A DNA stretch of 64,000 nucleotides from Pseudomonas frederiksbergensis (GCF_035751725.1 NZ_CP142104.1:558001-622000); one strand, 5' to 3'. Shown: positions 37,554 to 46,085, counted from the first letter of the stretch. The notes: generated by a model from the sequence alone, not told the origin. Made by a program: numbers and translations.

Positions 37554-38846
37554 TTGAACATCCAACCCAGCACCTACTCCCCAGACGCTGCCGTCCCCCT
37601 GGACAAACGCGTCTTCGGCGCCCGCGATCTGTTTTCCCTGTGGTTCTCCCTCGGCATCGGCCTGATGGTCTTGCAGGTCGGCGCCTTGCTCGCGCCGGGC
37701 CTGGGCCTGAGCGGTTCGTTGCTGGCGATTTTCCTTGGCACGCTGGTGGGCGTCCTGCTGCTGGCGGCCGTCGGCGTGATTGGCAGCGACACGGGCCTGT
37801 CGGCCATGGCCGCGCTCAAGCTCAGCCTCGGTGGCAAGGGCGCGAGCGTGCCGGCGGTGTTGAACCTGCTGCAACTGATCGGTTGGGGCTCGTTCGAAAT
37901 CATCGTCATGCGCGACGCCGCCAGCCTGCTCGGTGCCCGGGCCTTCAGCGAAGGCAGCCTGGGTTCCAATCCGCTGCTATGGACACTGTTCTTCGGCGCC
38001 CTGGCGACCCTGCTCGCCGTGAGTGGGCCGCTGACCTTCGTGCGCAAGGTCCTGCGCAAATGGGGCATCTGGTTGCTGTTGGCGGCCTGCATCTGGTTGA
38101 CCTGGAACCTGTTCGCCAAGGCTGACCTGGTGGCGCTGTGGGCCCAGGCGGGCGATGGTTCGATGCCGTTGGCGGTGGGGTTCGATATCGCTATCGCGAT
38201 GCCGCTGTCGTGGTTGCCGCTGATCGCCGACTACTCGCGTTTCGGCAAGCGCGCCAAGAACGTCTTCGGCGGTACTGCCGTGGGCTTCTTCATTGGTAAT
38301 TTCTGGCTGATGAGCCTGGGCGTGGCCTACACCCTGGCGTTCGCGCCGAGCGGAGAAGTCAACGCGTTGCTGCTTGCCCTGGCGGGTGCTGGATTGGGTA
38401 TTCCCCTGTTGCTGATTCTGCTGGACGAGTCGGAAAACGCCTTTGCCGACATCCACTCGGCGGCGGTATCGACGGGCATGTTGTCGGGTTTGAAGGTCGA
38501 GCACCTGGCGTTGGCGATCGGCCTCATCTGCACCTTGATCGCCTGCCTCGCGCCGTTGGCGCAATACCAGAACTTCCTGTTGCTGATCGGCTCGGTGTTC
38601 GCGCCGCTGTTCGGCGTGGTGCTGGTGGACCATTTCATCCTGCGCAAACGCAGCAGCCAGGTATCGTCAGCGTCGTTGCGCTGGCCGGCATTGTTGGCCT
38701 GGCTGGGTGGGGTGAGCACTTACCACCTGCTGGCCAACTTTTATCCGGACGTCGGCGCAACCCTGCCGTCGCTGATCCTGGCGGGGTTGCTGCAACTGTT
38801 GCTGGGCCGGGCCTTCAGCTACGGCCGGGAAACAGCTCGGGCTTGA
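37554..38846 (+). CDS. cytX: Hydroxymethylpyrimidine transporter (NCS1 family)
   Basis: A 430-residue inner-membrane permease of the cytosine/purine/thiamin (NCS1) family, with about twelve hydrophobic segments. It contains GLMVLQVGALLAPGLGLSG at the first helix and WLPLIADYSRFGKRAK, typical of cytosine-permease relatives. Following thiC in a TPP-controlled unit, it most likely takes up the HMP pyrimidine precursor, as proposed for CytX. The start is TTG 37554 with GGGA upstream. Its 3' end overlaps the convergent lipoprotein gene by 32 bp. Confidence 0.85.
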   Translation: MNIQPSTYSPDAAVPLDKRVFGARDLFSLWFSLGIGLMVLQVGALLAPGLGLSGSLLAIFLGTLVGVLLLAAVGVIGSDTGLSAMAALKLSLGGKGASVPAVLNLLQLIGWGSFEIIVMRDAASLLGARAFSEGSLGSNPLLWTLFFGALATLLAVSGPLTFVRKVLRKWGIWLLLAACIWLTWNLFAKADLVALWAQAGDGSMPLAVGFDIAIAMPLSWLPLIADYSRFGKRAKNVFGGTAVGFFIGNFWLMSLGVAYTLAFAPSGEVNALLLALAGAGLGIPLLLILLDESENAFADIHSAAVSTGMLSGLKVEHLALAIGLICTLIACLAPLAQYQNFLLLIGSVFAPLFGVVLVDHFILRKRSSQVSSASLRWPALLAWLGGVSTYHLLANFYPDVGATLPSLILAGLLQLLLGRAFSYGRETARA

Positions 38847-39561
38847 GGATGCCGTTGAGGCGCGGATAGGCGATCTTCAGTTCGATGTGGCCCAGGGCGT
38901 ACGGCGCGATGGTGCTCACTTCGTACTTGAGGATCACCCCACCGTAGGTCAGCGCTACGTGCGGTGTCTTCTGGAAGGGCCACTGTTTGACGAACTCCGG
39001 TTCCTGGTCCAGCTTGGTGCTGATCAGCCAGCTGTTGTGGGCGACTTGTGCGGCTTTCCAGAACGCCTCCTCCTGGCCCGGCAGCAGCATGTCCGACAGT
39101 GTCAGCACCTTGTGTTGTTGGCGCGAATAGTTGATGAAACCGCGACCCGGGGTGCCGTGGGCGCCGCCGGTGTCCAGGTAGCTGGACAATTCGATGATCA
39201 CCAGGCCGTCATGTTGCTCACGTACCTTGGCCTGCAAATAGCTGCTGTTGCGCGGTGCGGCGCTGCGCAAGAATTGCTCGCGATAGGCGGCGAGCGTCGG
39301 CGCCACCGGAGCGTCCGGGCTGGTGCGGGTCATTTGCAACAGGCGTTTTTCGATGATGTCGTCCAGGGCCGGCTCGGCGGGAAAGTGCAGGGTATCGATG
39401 TTCACCAGCGGGCAGTCGGCACTGGCGCAGCCGGGCTGCAATTGCTCCGACGCATCGCGAGTGGTCTCCAGCGGTGCTCGATAATTGGGTTGGAACAGGC
39501 TTTGGCAAGCACCCAGGGTCAGGGCAATGGCGGCCAGGGAAGCAATTTTGAAAAGCGACAT
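38815..39561 (-). CDS. RsiV-like (DUF3298) lipoprotein
   Basis: A 248-residue envelope protein. The signal peptide ends in a lipobox LGAC with Cys19, so it should be lipid-anchored. The C-terminal half contains FINYSRQQHKVLTLSDMLLP and is of the DUF3298/RsiV type, a fold seen in lysozyme-binding anti-sigma factors and in plain envelope lipoproteins. No sigma factor lies nearby, so an anti-sigma role is not supported here. ATG 39561 follows AAGGACG. The gene diverges from nudF; the 214-bp gap holds a short GAGGT/ACCTC hairpin and no clear promoter. Confidence 0.8.
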   Translation of the reverse strand: MSLFKIASLAAIALTLGACQSLFQPNYRAPLETTRDASEQLQPGCASADCPLVNIDTLHFPAEPALDDIIEKRLLQMTRTSPDAPVAPTLAAYREQFLRSAAPRNSSYLQAKVREQHDGLVIIELSSYLDTGGAHGTPGRGFINYSRQQHKVLTLSDMLLPGQEEAFWKAAQVAHNSWLISTKLDQEPEFVKQWPFQKTPHVALTYGGVILKYEVSTIAPYALGHIELKIAYPRLNGILKPELFPGRS

Positions 39562-39775
39562 GGGCGTCCTTCGTGGAACAGGGAAAGGCAAAAAGTTACC
39601 CGCTTCGACTGTCGGCAGGGCAATCAGTTCGCCACTAAGCTCATTAGAGTAATTTTAAAGGCAGCCGTCTATCCCGATGACCGGAAAGGGGCTGCATCAA
39701 ACGGTACGGGCGCGTTAGGATGGCGCGAAGCCGAGGTAGGAACCTCGTACTGATCCATTGCACACGAGGATTGTC

Positions 39776-40393
39776 ATGACCGATTTCGCCAACGCCACAC
39801 CGAGCGCCGTGGAGATCGCCGAGCGTGAAACCTGTTTCAAAGGTTTCTATAAGCTCGACCGGCTCGTCTTGCGCCACGAGTTGTTTGCCGGGGGCATGAG
39901 CCGCAAAATCAGCCGTGAACTGTTCGTGCGTCATGACGCGGTATGTGTGCTGCCCTACGACCCGCAGCGTGATGAAGTGGTGTTGATCGAGCAGTTTCGC
40001 GTGGGGGCCATGGGCAAGACCGCCAACCCCTGGCTGGTGGAGCTGGTGGCTGGCCTGATCGACAAGGACGAGCAACCGGAAGAAGTTGCTCATCGCGAAG
40101 CGCAGGAGGAAGCTGGGCTTGTCTTCGCCGCGCTCTGGCCGATGACCAAGTATTTTCCATCGCCGGGCGGCAGCGATGAGTTCGTGCATCTTTTCCTGGG
40201 GCGTTGCGACAGCACGGGGGCCGGCGGCCTGCATGGCCTGCTGGAAGAAGCTGAAGATATCCGCGTGAAGGTCTGGGCGTTCGAAGACGCGCTGCAAGCG
40301 GTGCGCGACGGTCGTATCTGCAACGCGGCCAGCATCATTGCCTTGCAATGGCTGGCCTTGAATCGTGATGAAGTGAGGGGGCTATGGTCCTGA
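39776..40393 (+). CDS. nudF: ADP-ribose pyrophosphatase
   Basis: NudF hydrolyses ADP-ribose to AMP and ribose 5-phosphate, clearing a reactive metabolite. The 205-residue protein has a complete Nudix box at 93-115 (G-x5-E-x7-REAQEEAGL). CGAGGA precedes ATG 39776. It is the first gene of the conserved nudF-yqiB-cpdA-yqiA-parE cluster and overlaps yqiB by 10 bp. Confidence 0.95.
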   Translation: MTDFANATPSAVEIAERETCFKGFYKLDRLVLRHELFAGGMSRKISRELFVRHDAVCVLPYDPQRDEVVLIEQFRVGAMGKTANPWLVELVAGLIDKDEQPEEVAHREAQEEAGLVFAALWPMTKYFPSPGGSDEFVHLFLGRCDSTGAGGLHGLLEEAEDIRVKVWAFEDALQAVRDGRICNAASIIALQWLALNRDEVRGLWS

Positions 40394-40836
40394 ACAAGCT
40401 GCGCGATCGTTATCGCGTCGATCTGGTGGGGTTGCAGGCCGCCTGCGAGGCCAATTACGCCCGCCTGATGCGCTTGTTGCCGGACATGCGCAACGATCCG
40501 GCACCGCGTCGCATCGCCGTGACCCATGGCGACCAGATGCTCGGCGTGCTGGCCCTGGAAGTGCTGCAAACCTGTCCTTACACCACCACCTTGCAGGTGC
40601 GCCAGGAACACAGCTTGCCCTGGCTGCCGGTGCCGCAGCTGGAAGTTCAGGTCTATCACGATGCGCGCATGGCCGAAGTTGTCAGCGCCGAGCATGCGCG
40701 ACGCTTTCGTGGCATCTATCCTTACCCCAATGCGTCAATGCACCAGCCGGATGAAAAAGCCCAGTTGAACCTGTTCCTCGGCGAGTGGCTGAGTCATTGC
40801 CTGGCGCTGGGCCACGAGTTCGAAGTCGTACGGTAG
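40384..40836 (+). CDS. yqiB: DUF1249 protein (YqiB-like)
   Basis: A 150-residue soluble protein of the DUF1249 family, without a known biochemical function. It is recognised by DLVGLQAACEANYARLMRLL at the start and by IYPYPNASMHQPDEKAQLNL in the C-terminal half. In E. coli and here it lies between nudF and cpdA and overlaps nudF, which suggests a role linked to nucleotide metabolism; that is inference from position only. Confidence 0.9.
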   Translation: MVLNKLRDRYRVDLVGLQAACEANYARLMRLLPDMRNDPAPRRIAVTHGDQMLGVLALEVLQTCPYTTTLQVRQEHSLPWLPVPQLEVQVYHDARMAEVVSAEHARRFRGIYPYPNASMHQPDEKAQLNLFLGEWLSHCLALGHEFEVVR

Positions 40837-40934
40837 TTGTGAACCGGTTCCGGTTCGCGGGTTTCCCCTTTCGATCGTCCCCAGCATAATTGCCGCTTCA
40901 TGCAACGGCGTCATTGCGCCTGGGAGAAAGCGAT

Positions 40935-41750
40935 TTGCCTAGCGTATCCAGCTTGACCACGGCCGATGCGGCGCTGTTGGTCCAACTGTCCGACAGCCAT
41001 TTGTTCGCCGAGGCCGATGCCTCGTTGCTGGGCATGAATACCCGTGACAGCTTGCGGGCGGTCGTTGACCTGGTGCTCAGGGAACAACCGAACATCGATT
41101 TGATGCTTGCCACGGGGGATCTGTCCCAGGACGGCACGTTGCAGTCCTATGAGGCATTTCGACAACTGACTGCGCGAATCGACGCGCCGGCGCGGTGGAT
41201 TCCCGGTAACCATGATGAGCCGCAGGTGATGCTCGAGGCGGCGGTCAAGAGCACGTTGCTCGATCCGGTGGTGGACATTGGCAATTGGCGGGTGACGATG
41301 CTCGACTCCGCCGTGCCGGGTTCGGTGCCTGGGTTCTTGACCCAGGAGCAGTTGATTCTGTTGGCCAATGCCTTGAGCGAGGCGCCGGAGCGGCATCATC
41401 TGGTATGTCTGCATCATCATCCGGTGTCGATTGGGTGCGCGTGGATGGAGCCGATCGGGTTGCGTAATCCCGAGGCGCTGTTTGCGGTGCTGGATCGGTT
41501 TCCCCAGGTTCGGGCGGTGTTGTGGGGGCATGTGCATCAGGAAATCGACCAGGTGCGCGAGGGGGTTCGTTTGTTGGCTTCGCCTTCGACTTGTATTCAG
41601 TTTGAGCCGGGGAGTGAGGATTTTGCGGTGGGCTCGCAGGCGCCGGGGTATCGGTGGTTGCGGTTGTTGCCGGATGGGCGGTTGGAGACGGGGGTTGAGC
41701 GGGTGGTTGGGTTTGCTTTCACTCCCGATTATGGTTCCAACGGGTACTGA
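40935..41750 (+). CDS. cpdA: 3',5'-cyclic AMP phosphodiesterase
   Basis: CpdA breaks down cAMP and so tunes Vfr/CRP-dependent genes. The 271-residue metallophosphatase shows all the metal ligands: LSDSHLF, ATGDLSQDG, GNHDEP, LHHHP and GHVHQE. The start is TTG 40935 with GGGAGAAAG upstream; the open frame from 40890 has no ribosome site. The coding sequence near the 3' end becomes G-rich. It is followed by the inverted-repeat cassette that separates it from yqiA. Confidence 0.93.
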   Translation: MPSVSSLTTADAALLVQLSDSHLFAEADASLLGMNTRDSLRAVVDLVLREQPNIDLMLATGDLSQDGTLQSYEAFRQLTARIDAPARWIPGNHDEPQVMLEAAVKSTLLDPVVDIGNWRVTMLDSAVPGSVPGFLTQEQLILLANALSEAPERHHLVCLHHHPVSIGCAWMEPIGLRNPEALFAVLDRFPQVRAVLWGHVHQEIDQVREGVRLLASPSTCIQFEPGSEDFAVGSQAPGYRWLRLLPDGRLETGVERVVGFAFTPDYGSNGY

Positions 41751-41761
41751 GTTTTTTGGGG

Positions 41762-42117
41762 ACATATCCATTGCTGCGGTAACGGCCACTTAGGGTTCCG
41801 CCCTTACGGCGGCTCACTTTTTTTCAAACGCCAAAAAAAGTAAGCAAAAAAGGCTTGCCCCACCACTCGGTGCCTCGCCTAGGCTCGGCATGCCCGAACG
41901 AAGGCATTGCTCCGTGGGCCCGCCGCGAAGGGCCATCCATGGCCCAGCGCGGCTATCCCGGCATCCATGCCGGGATGCCCACTGCGCAATGCCTGCGTTC
42001 GGCCATCGTGGTTAACGGGGCCTCAAGATCAAAAGCCAAGCCGAGGCGGCCTGACAGCCGACCTGGCTCTCCCGGTCGTACACCCATCAGAAACTGTGGG
42101 AGCGGGCTTGCTCGCGA
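41762..42117 (+). repeat. Left copy of a long inverted repeat (about 350 bp)
   Basis: The segment starting ACATATCCATTGCTGCGG and ending in a GTGGGAGCG-class REP recurs in reverse at 43031-43380. The two copies agree over most of their length, with small substitutions and indels (for example TTACGGCGG against TGACGGCGG). Each contains a short palindrome GGCATCCATGCC and no open reading frame that I trust. It matches the long non-coding repeats common in P. fluorescens-group genomes, not a known insertion sequence. It fills the start of the 861-bp gap between cpdA and the DUF6124 gene. Confidence 0.8.
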
Positions 42118-42161
42118 AGACGGCGGCACATACAACATGGATGCAAGCAGACCCACCGCCA

Positions 42162-42252
42162 TCGCGAGCAAGCTCGGCTCCCACAAGGATCGGCGGTGGA
42201 CACTGATCTTATAAACGACCCAAAACCAGTGTGGGAGCGAGCTTGCTCGCGA
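42162..42252. repeat. REPIN (GTGGGAGCG class)
   Basis: Inverted REP pair: TCGCGAGCAAGCTCGG...CCCAC at 42162-42184 and GTGGGAGCGAGCTTGCTCGC at 42231-42250. With the REP at 42096-42117 this makes three copies in 160 bp on the inner side of the left long repeat. Confidence 0.85.
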
Positions 42253-42394
42253 TGGCGGCCTGAAAGCCGACCAAGGCTGTGGGAATGATCGGACAATCAT
42301 CCGGGCCGCAGTGAATTTTTCCGACAAGTTCTGGCGGTTGCCGGGTGGGAAGGGCTGTCGCTAACCTTTTCCCGTCGCTGCAAATTCAGCGGCC

Positions 42395-42606
42395 GGGCCT
42401 GGAAACCCGATGAGTAAAAGGCATATCAGCGAGTCCCGTGAGATACTGCGGCGTTTTGAGCGTTCAGTTCCGCGTTATGGCGGCTGTGCGCGGGAGACTT
42501 TCGAGTCTGCCGGGTTTGCCTTTTACCTCGGTTTTCCAGCCCGTGCATAGCTGCCACCCTCTCGCCTGGAAACGGGAGATGGCAGTTCCACTACGTAAAA
42601 GGAACT
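42395..42606 (+). promoter_or_regulatory. Structured leader RNA of the DUF6124 gene, candidate two-state switch
   Basis: Four helices can be drawn. (1) A long stem pairs 42395-42423 with 42517-42542, including GTAAAAGGCA/TGCCTTTTAC and CTGGAAA/TTTCCAG. (2) Inside it AGACT-TTCG-AGTCT (42495-42508) forms a tight tetraloop hairpin. (3) CTGCCA (42551-42556) pairs with TGGCAG (42580-42585). (4) AGTTCC (42584-42589) pairs with GGAACT (42601-42606), hiding the ribosome site GGAA. Helices 3 and 4 share two bases. CCTGGAAAC and GTAAAAGG each occur twice (42398/42565 and 42414/42595), so the strand 42519-42539 can pair with either copy, the second including the ribosome site. Seen in sequence; folding and function are inferred. 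Confidence 0.6.
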
Positions 42607-42611
42607 ACATC

Positions 42612-42944
42612 ATGTTCAAAGCCACACCCAATCCCCCCGAAACCGATCCCCAAGAACTCGATGAAGCCGCCAAACGCGCCATCGACCATTATCTCGACCC
42701 CAAACCTCAAGCCAAAAAGAAAAAGCCCTCAGGTCAACTGTTCACCGTCGTGGAAGGCGTCGACACCGAAAGCCTGCTGGCCAACCTCAGCGAAACCCTG
42801 GCCTCAGCCGATGCCATGGTCAGCGACCTTGCCTTCGACCTGAAAGGCTCGCGACGCCATGTTGCCCTTGGCATTCAGCAACTGATTGAGCTGGGCGCTT
42901 TATTGGCGAATCGGATGCTGGACAACGTCAACACACAACCCTGA
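42612..42944 (+). CDS. DUF6124 small protein
   Basis: A 110-residue soluble protein of the DUF6124/DUF3077 type, found in many copies in fluorescent pseudomonads and of unknown function. The N-terminal half is Pro/Lys-rich and probably unstructured (PKPQAKKKKPSGQ). The C-terminal part from LFTVVEGVDTESLL to about residue 105 is predicted to be two or three helices. ATG 42612 has AAAAGGAA upstream, which lies in the leader hairpin. The gene is alone between two long inverted repeats, which splits the cpdA-yqiA neighbourhood seen elsewhere. Confidence 0.85.
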   Translation: MFKATPNPPETDPQELDEAAKRAIDHYLDPKPQAKKKKPSGQLFTVVEGVDTESLLANLSETLASADAMVSDLAFDLKGSRRHVALGIQQLIELGALLANRMLDNVNTQP

Positions 42945-42961
42945 CCACACCGCGAGCAGAG

Positions 42962-43052
42962 GCGAGCAAGATCGCTCCCACAATTGGACCGGAGTGCGAC
43001 CGGGTGAACCAGGTCGGCTGTCAGGCCGCCTCGCGAGCAAGCTTTGCTCCCA
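42962..43052. repeat. Tandem REP-containing units (GTGGGAGCG class)
   Basis: Two copies of a unit made of a REP (42962-42981 and 43031-43052) next to a piece with ACCCGGTCG/ACCGGGAGAGCCAGGTCGGC. The second is the inner end of the right long repeat; the first is an extra partial copy. They fill the start of the 586-bp gap between the DUF6124 gene and yqiA. Confidence 0.7.
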
Positions 43053-43380
43053 CAGATTTGACGGGTGTACAACCGGGAGAGCCAGGTCGGCTACTAGGCC
43101 GCCTCGTGGTGGACGTTGATCTCGGCGCCCCATTAACCACGATGGCCGAACGCAGGCATTGCGCAGTGGGCAACCCGGCATGGATGCCGGGTTAGCCGCG
43201 CTGGGCCATGGATGGCCCTTCGCGGCGGCCCACGGAGCAATGTCGGAGTGAGGGCATGCCGAGCCCTAGCGAGGCACCGAGTGGTGGGGCAGGAGCGTTT
43301 TGCTTACTTTTGCGCTTTTCAAAAGTGAGCCGCCGTCAGGGCGGAACCCTAAGTGGCCGTTACCGCAGCAATGGATATGT
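43031..43380 (-). repeat. Right copy of the long inverted repeat
   Basis: Reverse complement of 41762-42117, read from GGATATGT at 43380 inward to a REP at 43031-43052. The best-kept stretches are the outer 60 bp, the part around CCACCACTCGGTGCCTCGC and the part around GGCCATCCATGGCCCAGCG. I found no target-site duplication outside the two ends. Confidence 0.8.
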
Positions 43381-43397
43381 ACTCAATCAGACCGCCA

Positions 43398-43420
43398 TCG
43401 CGAGCAAGCTTTGCTCCCAC
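43398..43420. repeat. REP outside the right long repeat
   Basis: TCGCGAGCAAGC...TTGCTCCCAC, same class as the REPs inside the cassette, 18 bp outside its right end. The remaining 110 bp to yqiA show no clear signal. Confidence 0.8.
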
Positions 43421-43530
43421 AGGTGCTGTGATCGACGATTCATAGGAGGCGTCAACACGGTCAAATCCCCCCCAACCACCACAATCTCCCTGTAAACTCC
43501 GGCCTTTGCCCAACACCCAGGGAGTCGGCA

Positions 43531-44139
43531 ATGTCGGGTTCGATCCTTTATATCCATGGCTTCAACAGCGCCCCAGCGTCGACCAAAGCCTGCCAACTGG
43601 TCGAGGTAATGGCACGCCTTGGCCTCAGCGACCAGCTACAGGTGCCCGCGTTGCATCACCACCCCCGCCAGGCCATCGGTCAGTTGGAGCAGGCGATCAC
43701 AGAACTGGGGCGGCCGCTGCTGGTCGGCAGCTCGCTCGGCGGCTACTATGCGACTCACTTGGCCGAGCGCCACGGGCTCAAGGCCCTGTTGGTCAATCCT
43801 GCCGTGAGCCCGCACCGGATGTTCGACGGGTACCTGGGTACGCAGAAGAATTTATACACCGACGAAACCTGGGAATTGACCCACGACCACGTGACGGCCC
43901 TGGCCGAGCTGGAAGTGCCGGCGCCCCGGGATCCGCAGCGGTTTCAGGTATGGTTGCAAACCGGTGACGAAACGCTGGATTATCGCCACGCCCAGCAGTA
44001 CTACCGCGCCTGTGCCTTGCGCATCCAGGCCGGCGGCGACCACAGTTTCCAAGGGTTTGCCCAGCAGTTGCCGGCGCTGTTGAGTTTTGCCGGCATTGGC
44101 GCCGATTTGTACCAGGCGATCGACTTCACGTCGCTGTGA
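43531..44139 (+). CDS. yqiA: YqiA-type alpha/beta hydrolase
   Basis: A 202-residue esterase of the YqiA/YcfP family. The nucleophile elbow GSSLGG puts the catalytic Ser at 68, and the His is in GGDHSF near 171. LYIHGFNSAPAS at the N-terminus forms the oxyanion region. E. coli YqiA hydrolyses short acyl esters in vitro; the natural substrate is unknown. It starts 41 bp before parE and belongs to the nudF-to-parE cluster, from which it is cut off by the repeat cassette. Confidence 0.92.
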   Translation: MSGSILYIHGFNSAPASTKACQLVEVMARLGLSDQLQVPALHHHPRQAIGQLEQAITELGRPLLVGSSLGGYYATHLAERHGLKALLVNPAVSPHRMFDGYLGTQKNLYTDETWELTHDHVTALAELEVPAPRDPQRFQVWLQTGDETLDYRHAQQYYRACALRIQAGGDHSFQGFAQQLPALLSFAGIGADLYQAIDFTSL

Positions 44140-44180
44140 GCCATCGCCCCTTTTTCATTGAACACTGACGACGAGACCCC

Positions 44181-46085
44181 ATGGCCACTCCCAGCGCTAG
44201 CTCTTATAACGCAGACGCCATCGAAGTCCTCTCGGGCCTCGACCCGGTGCGCAAGCGCCCCGGCATGTACACCGACACCAGTCGGCCGAACCACCTCGCC
44301 CAGGAAGTCATCGACAACAGTGTCGACGAAGCCTTGGCCGGGCATGCGAAGTCGGTGCAGGTCATCCTGCACGCCGATCACTCGCTGGAAGTCAGCGATG
44401 ACGGCCGTGGCATGCCGGTGGACATTCACCCTGAAGAGGGTGTTTCGGGCGTCGAGCTGATCCTCACCAAGCTGCACGCCGGCGGCAAGTTTTCCAACAA
44501 GAACTACCAGTTCTCCGGCGGTCTGCACGGGGTGGGTATTTCCGTGGTCAACGCCTTGTCGACCCAGGTGCGGGTGCGGGTCAAGCGGGATGGCAACGAA
44601 TACCAGATGACGTTCGCCGATGGCTACAAGGCCACCGAGCTGGAAGTGGTCGGCACCGTCGGCAAGCGCAACACCGGGACCAGCGTGTATTTCGCTCCGG
44701 ACCCGAAGTATTTCGATTCCCCGAAGTTTTCCGTCAGCCGCCTCAAGCATGTGCTCAAGGCCAAGGCCGTGTTGTGCCCGGGGCTGCTGGTCAGTTTCGA
44801 GGACAAGGCCACCGGCGAGAAAGTCGAATGGCATTACGAAGACGGCTTGCGTTCTTACCTGGTGGACGCTGTCAGCGGTTTTGAACGCCTGCCCGACGAG
44901 CCGTTCTGCGGCAGCCTGGCCGGTAACAAGGAAGCGGTGGACTGGGCGCTGTTGTGGCTGCCCGAAGGCGGCGAAAGCGTCCAGGAAAGCTACGTCAACC
45001 TGATCCCCACGGCCCAGGGCGGCACCCACGTCAACGGCTTGCGCCAAGGCTTGCTCGATGCGATGCGCGAGTTCTGCGAGTTCCGCAACCTGCTGCCCCG
45101 TGGCGTGAAGCTGGCGCCGGAAGACGTCTGGGAACGCATCGCTTTCGTCCTGTCGATGAAGATGCAGGAACCGCAATTCTCCGGCCAGACCAAAGAACGC
45201 CTGTCCTCCCGCGAGGCGGCGGCGTTTGTCTCCGGCGTGGTCAAGGACGCGTTCAGCCTCTGGCTCAATGCCAACCCGGAAACCGGTCTGGCCCTGGCGG
45301 AGCTGGCGATCAACAACGCCGGTCGTCGTCTCAAGGCCAGCAAGAAAGTCGAGCGCAAGCGCATCACCCAGGGGCCGGCATTGCCGGGCAAGCTCGCCGA
45401 TTGCGCCGGGCAGGACCCGATGCGTTCCGAGTTGTTCCTGGTGGAAGGTGACTCCGCCGGTGGTTCGGCCAAGCAGGCGCGGGATAAGGAGTTCCAGGCG
45501 ATCCTGCCGCTGCGGGGCAAGATCCTCAACACCTGGGAAGTGGACGGCAGCGAAGTGCTGGCCAGCCAGGAAGTGCATAACATCGCGGTGGCCATCGGTG
45601 TCGATCCGGGCGCCGAGGATATGACCCAGTTGCGCTACGGCAAGATCTGCATCCTCGCCGACGCCGACTCCGACGGCTTGCACATTGCCACGCTGCTCTG
45701 TGCCTTGTTCGTCCAGCATTTCCGCCCGTTGGTCGACGCTGGTCACGTCTATGTGGCGATGCCGCCGCTGTACCGCATCGATCTGGGCAAGGAAATCTAC
45801 TACGCCCTGGACGAAGCCGAGCGCGACGGCATCCTCGATCGCCTGGTCGCCGAGAAGAAACGCGGCAAGCCGCAGGTCACCCGATTCAAGGGCCTGGGCG
45901 AGATGAACCCGCCGCAGCTGCGCGAAACCACCATGGACCCGAACACCCGTCGCCTGGTGCAGTTGACCCTGGATGATTTCGAAGCGACTTCGGAAATGAT
46001 GGACATGTTGCTGGCGAAAAAACGCGCCGGCGACCGCAAGTCCTGGCTCGAATCCAAAGGTGACTTGGCCGAGGTCCTGGCCTGA
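44181..46085 (+). CDS. parE: DNA topoisomerase IV subunit B
   Basis: ParE is the ATPase subunit of topoisomerase IV, which separates linked daughter chromosomes. The 634-residue protein has the GHKL ATPase elements (NSVDEALAGHAK, SDDGRGMPVD, GLHGVGISVVNALS), a transducer domain, and a TOPRIM domain with EGDSAGGSAKQARD (about 422-435) and DADSDGLHI. The stop overlaps the ATG of the next gene (TGATG). ParC, its partner, is two genes downstream in the same direction. Confidence 0.97.
   Translation: MATPSASSYNADAIEVLSGLDPVRKRPGMYTDTSRPNHLAQEVIDNSVDEALAGHAKSVQVILHADHSLEVSDDGRGMPVDIHPEEGVSGVELILTKLHAGGKFSNKNYQFSGGLHGVGISVVNALSTQVRVRVKRDGNEYQMTFADGYKATELEVVGTVGKRNTGTSVYFAPDPKYFDSPKFSVSRLKHVLKAKAVLCPGLLVSFEDKATGEKVEWHYEDGLRSYLVDAVSGFERLPDEPFCGSLAGNKEAVDWALLWLPEGGESVQESYVNLIPTAQGGTHVNGLRQGLLDAMREFCEFRNLLPRGVKLAPEDVWERIAFVLSMKMQEPQFSGQTKERLSSREAAAFVSGVVKDAFSLWLNANPETGLALAELAINNAGRRLKASKKVERKRITQGPALPGKLADCAGQDPMRSELFLVEGDSAGGSAKQARDKEFQAILPLRGKILNTWEVDGSEVLASQEVHNIAVAIGVDPGAEDMTQLRYGKICILADADSDGLHIATLLCALFVQHFRPLVDAGHVYVAMPPLYRIDLGKEIYYALDEAERDGILDRLVAEKKRGKPQVTRFKGLGEMNPPQLRETTMDPNTRRLVQLTLDDFEATSEMMDMLLAKKRAGDRKSWLESKGDLAEVLA

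Noticed and set aside
41855..42214. Open frames within the long inverted repeats
   Set aside because: They differ between the two copies, have no ribosome site, and translate repeat palindromes; treated as non-coding.
42395..42606. Retron or reverse-transcriptase-associated RNA
   Set aside because: The long closing stem recalls msr-msd RNAs, but no reverse transcriptase gene is nearby.
42438..42611. N-terminal extension of the DUF6124 frame by 58 residues
   Set aside because: The extension would translate through the structured leader; the ATG at 42612 has a ribosome site and matches the family start.
41762..43380. Insertion sequence or composite transposon
   Set aside because: No transposase, no short terminal repeats of a known IS family and no target duplication were found, so only the term repeat cassette is used.
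44001..45746. 581-residue open frame antisense to parE
   Set aside because: Shadow of parE; no start signal and no domain.
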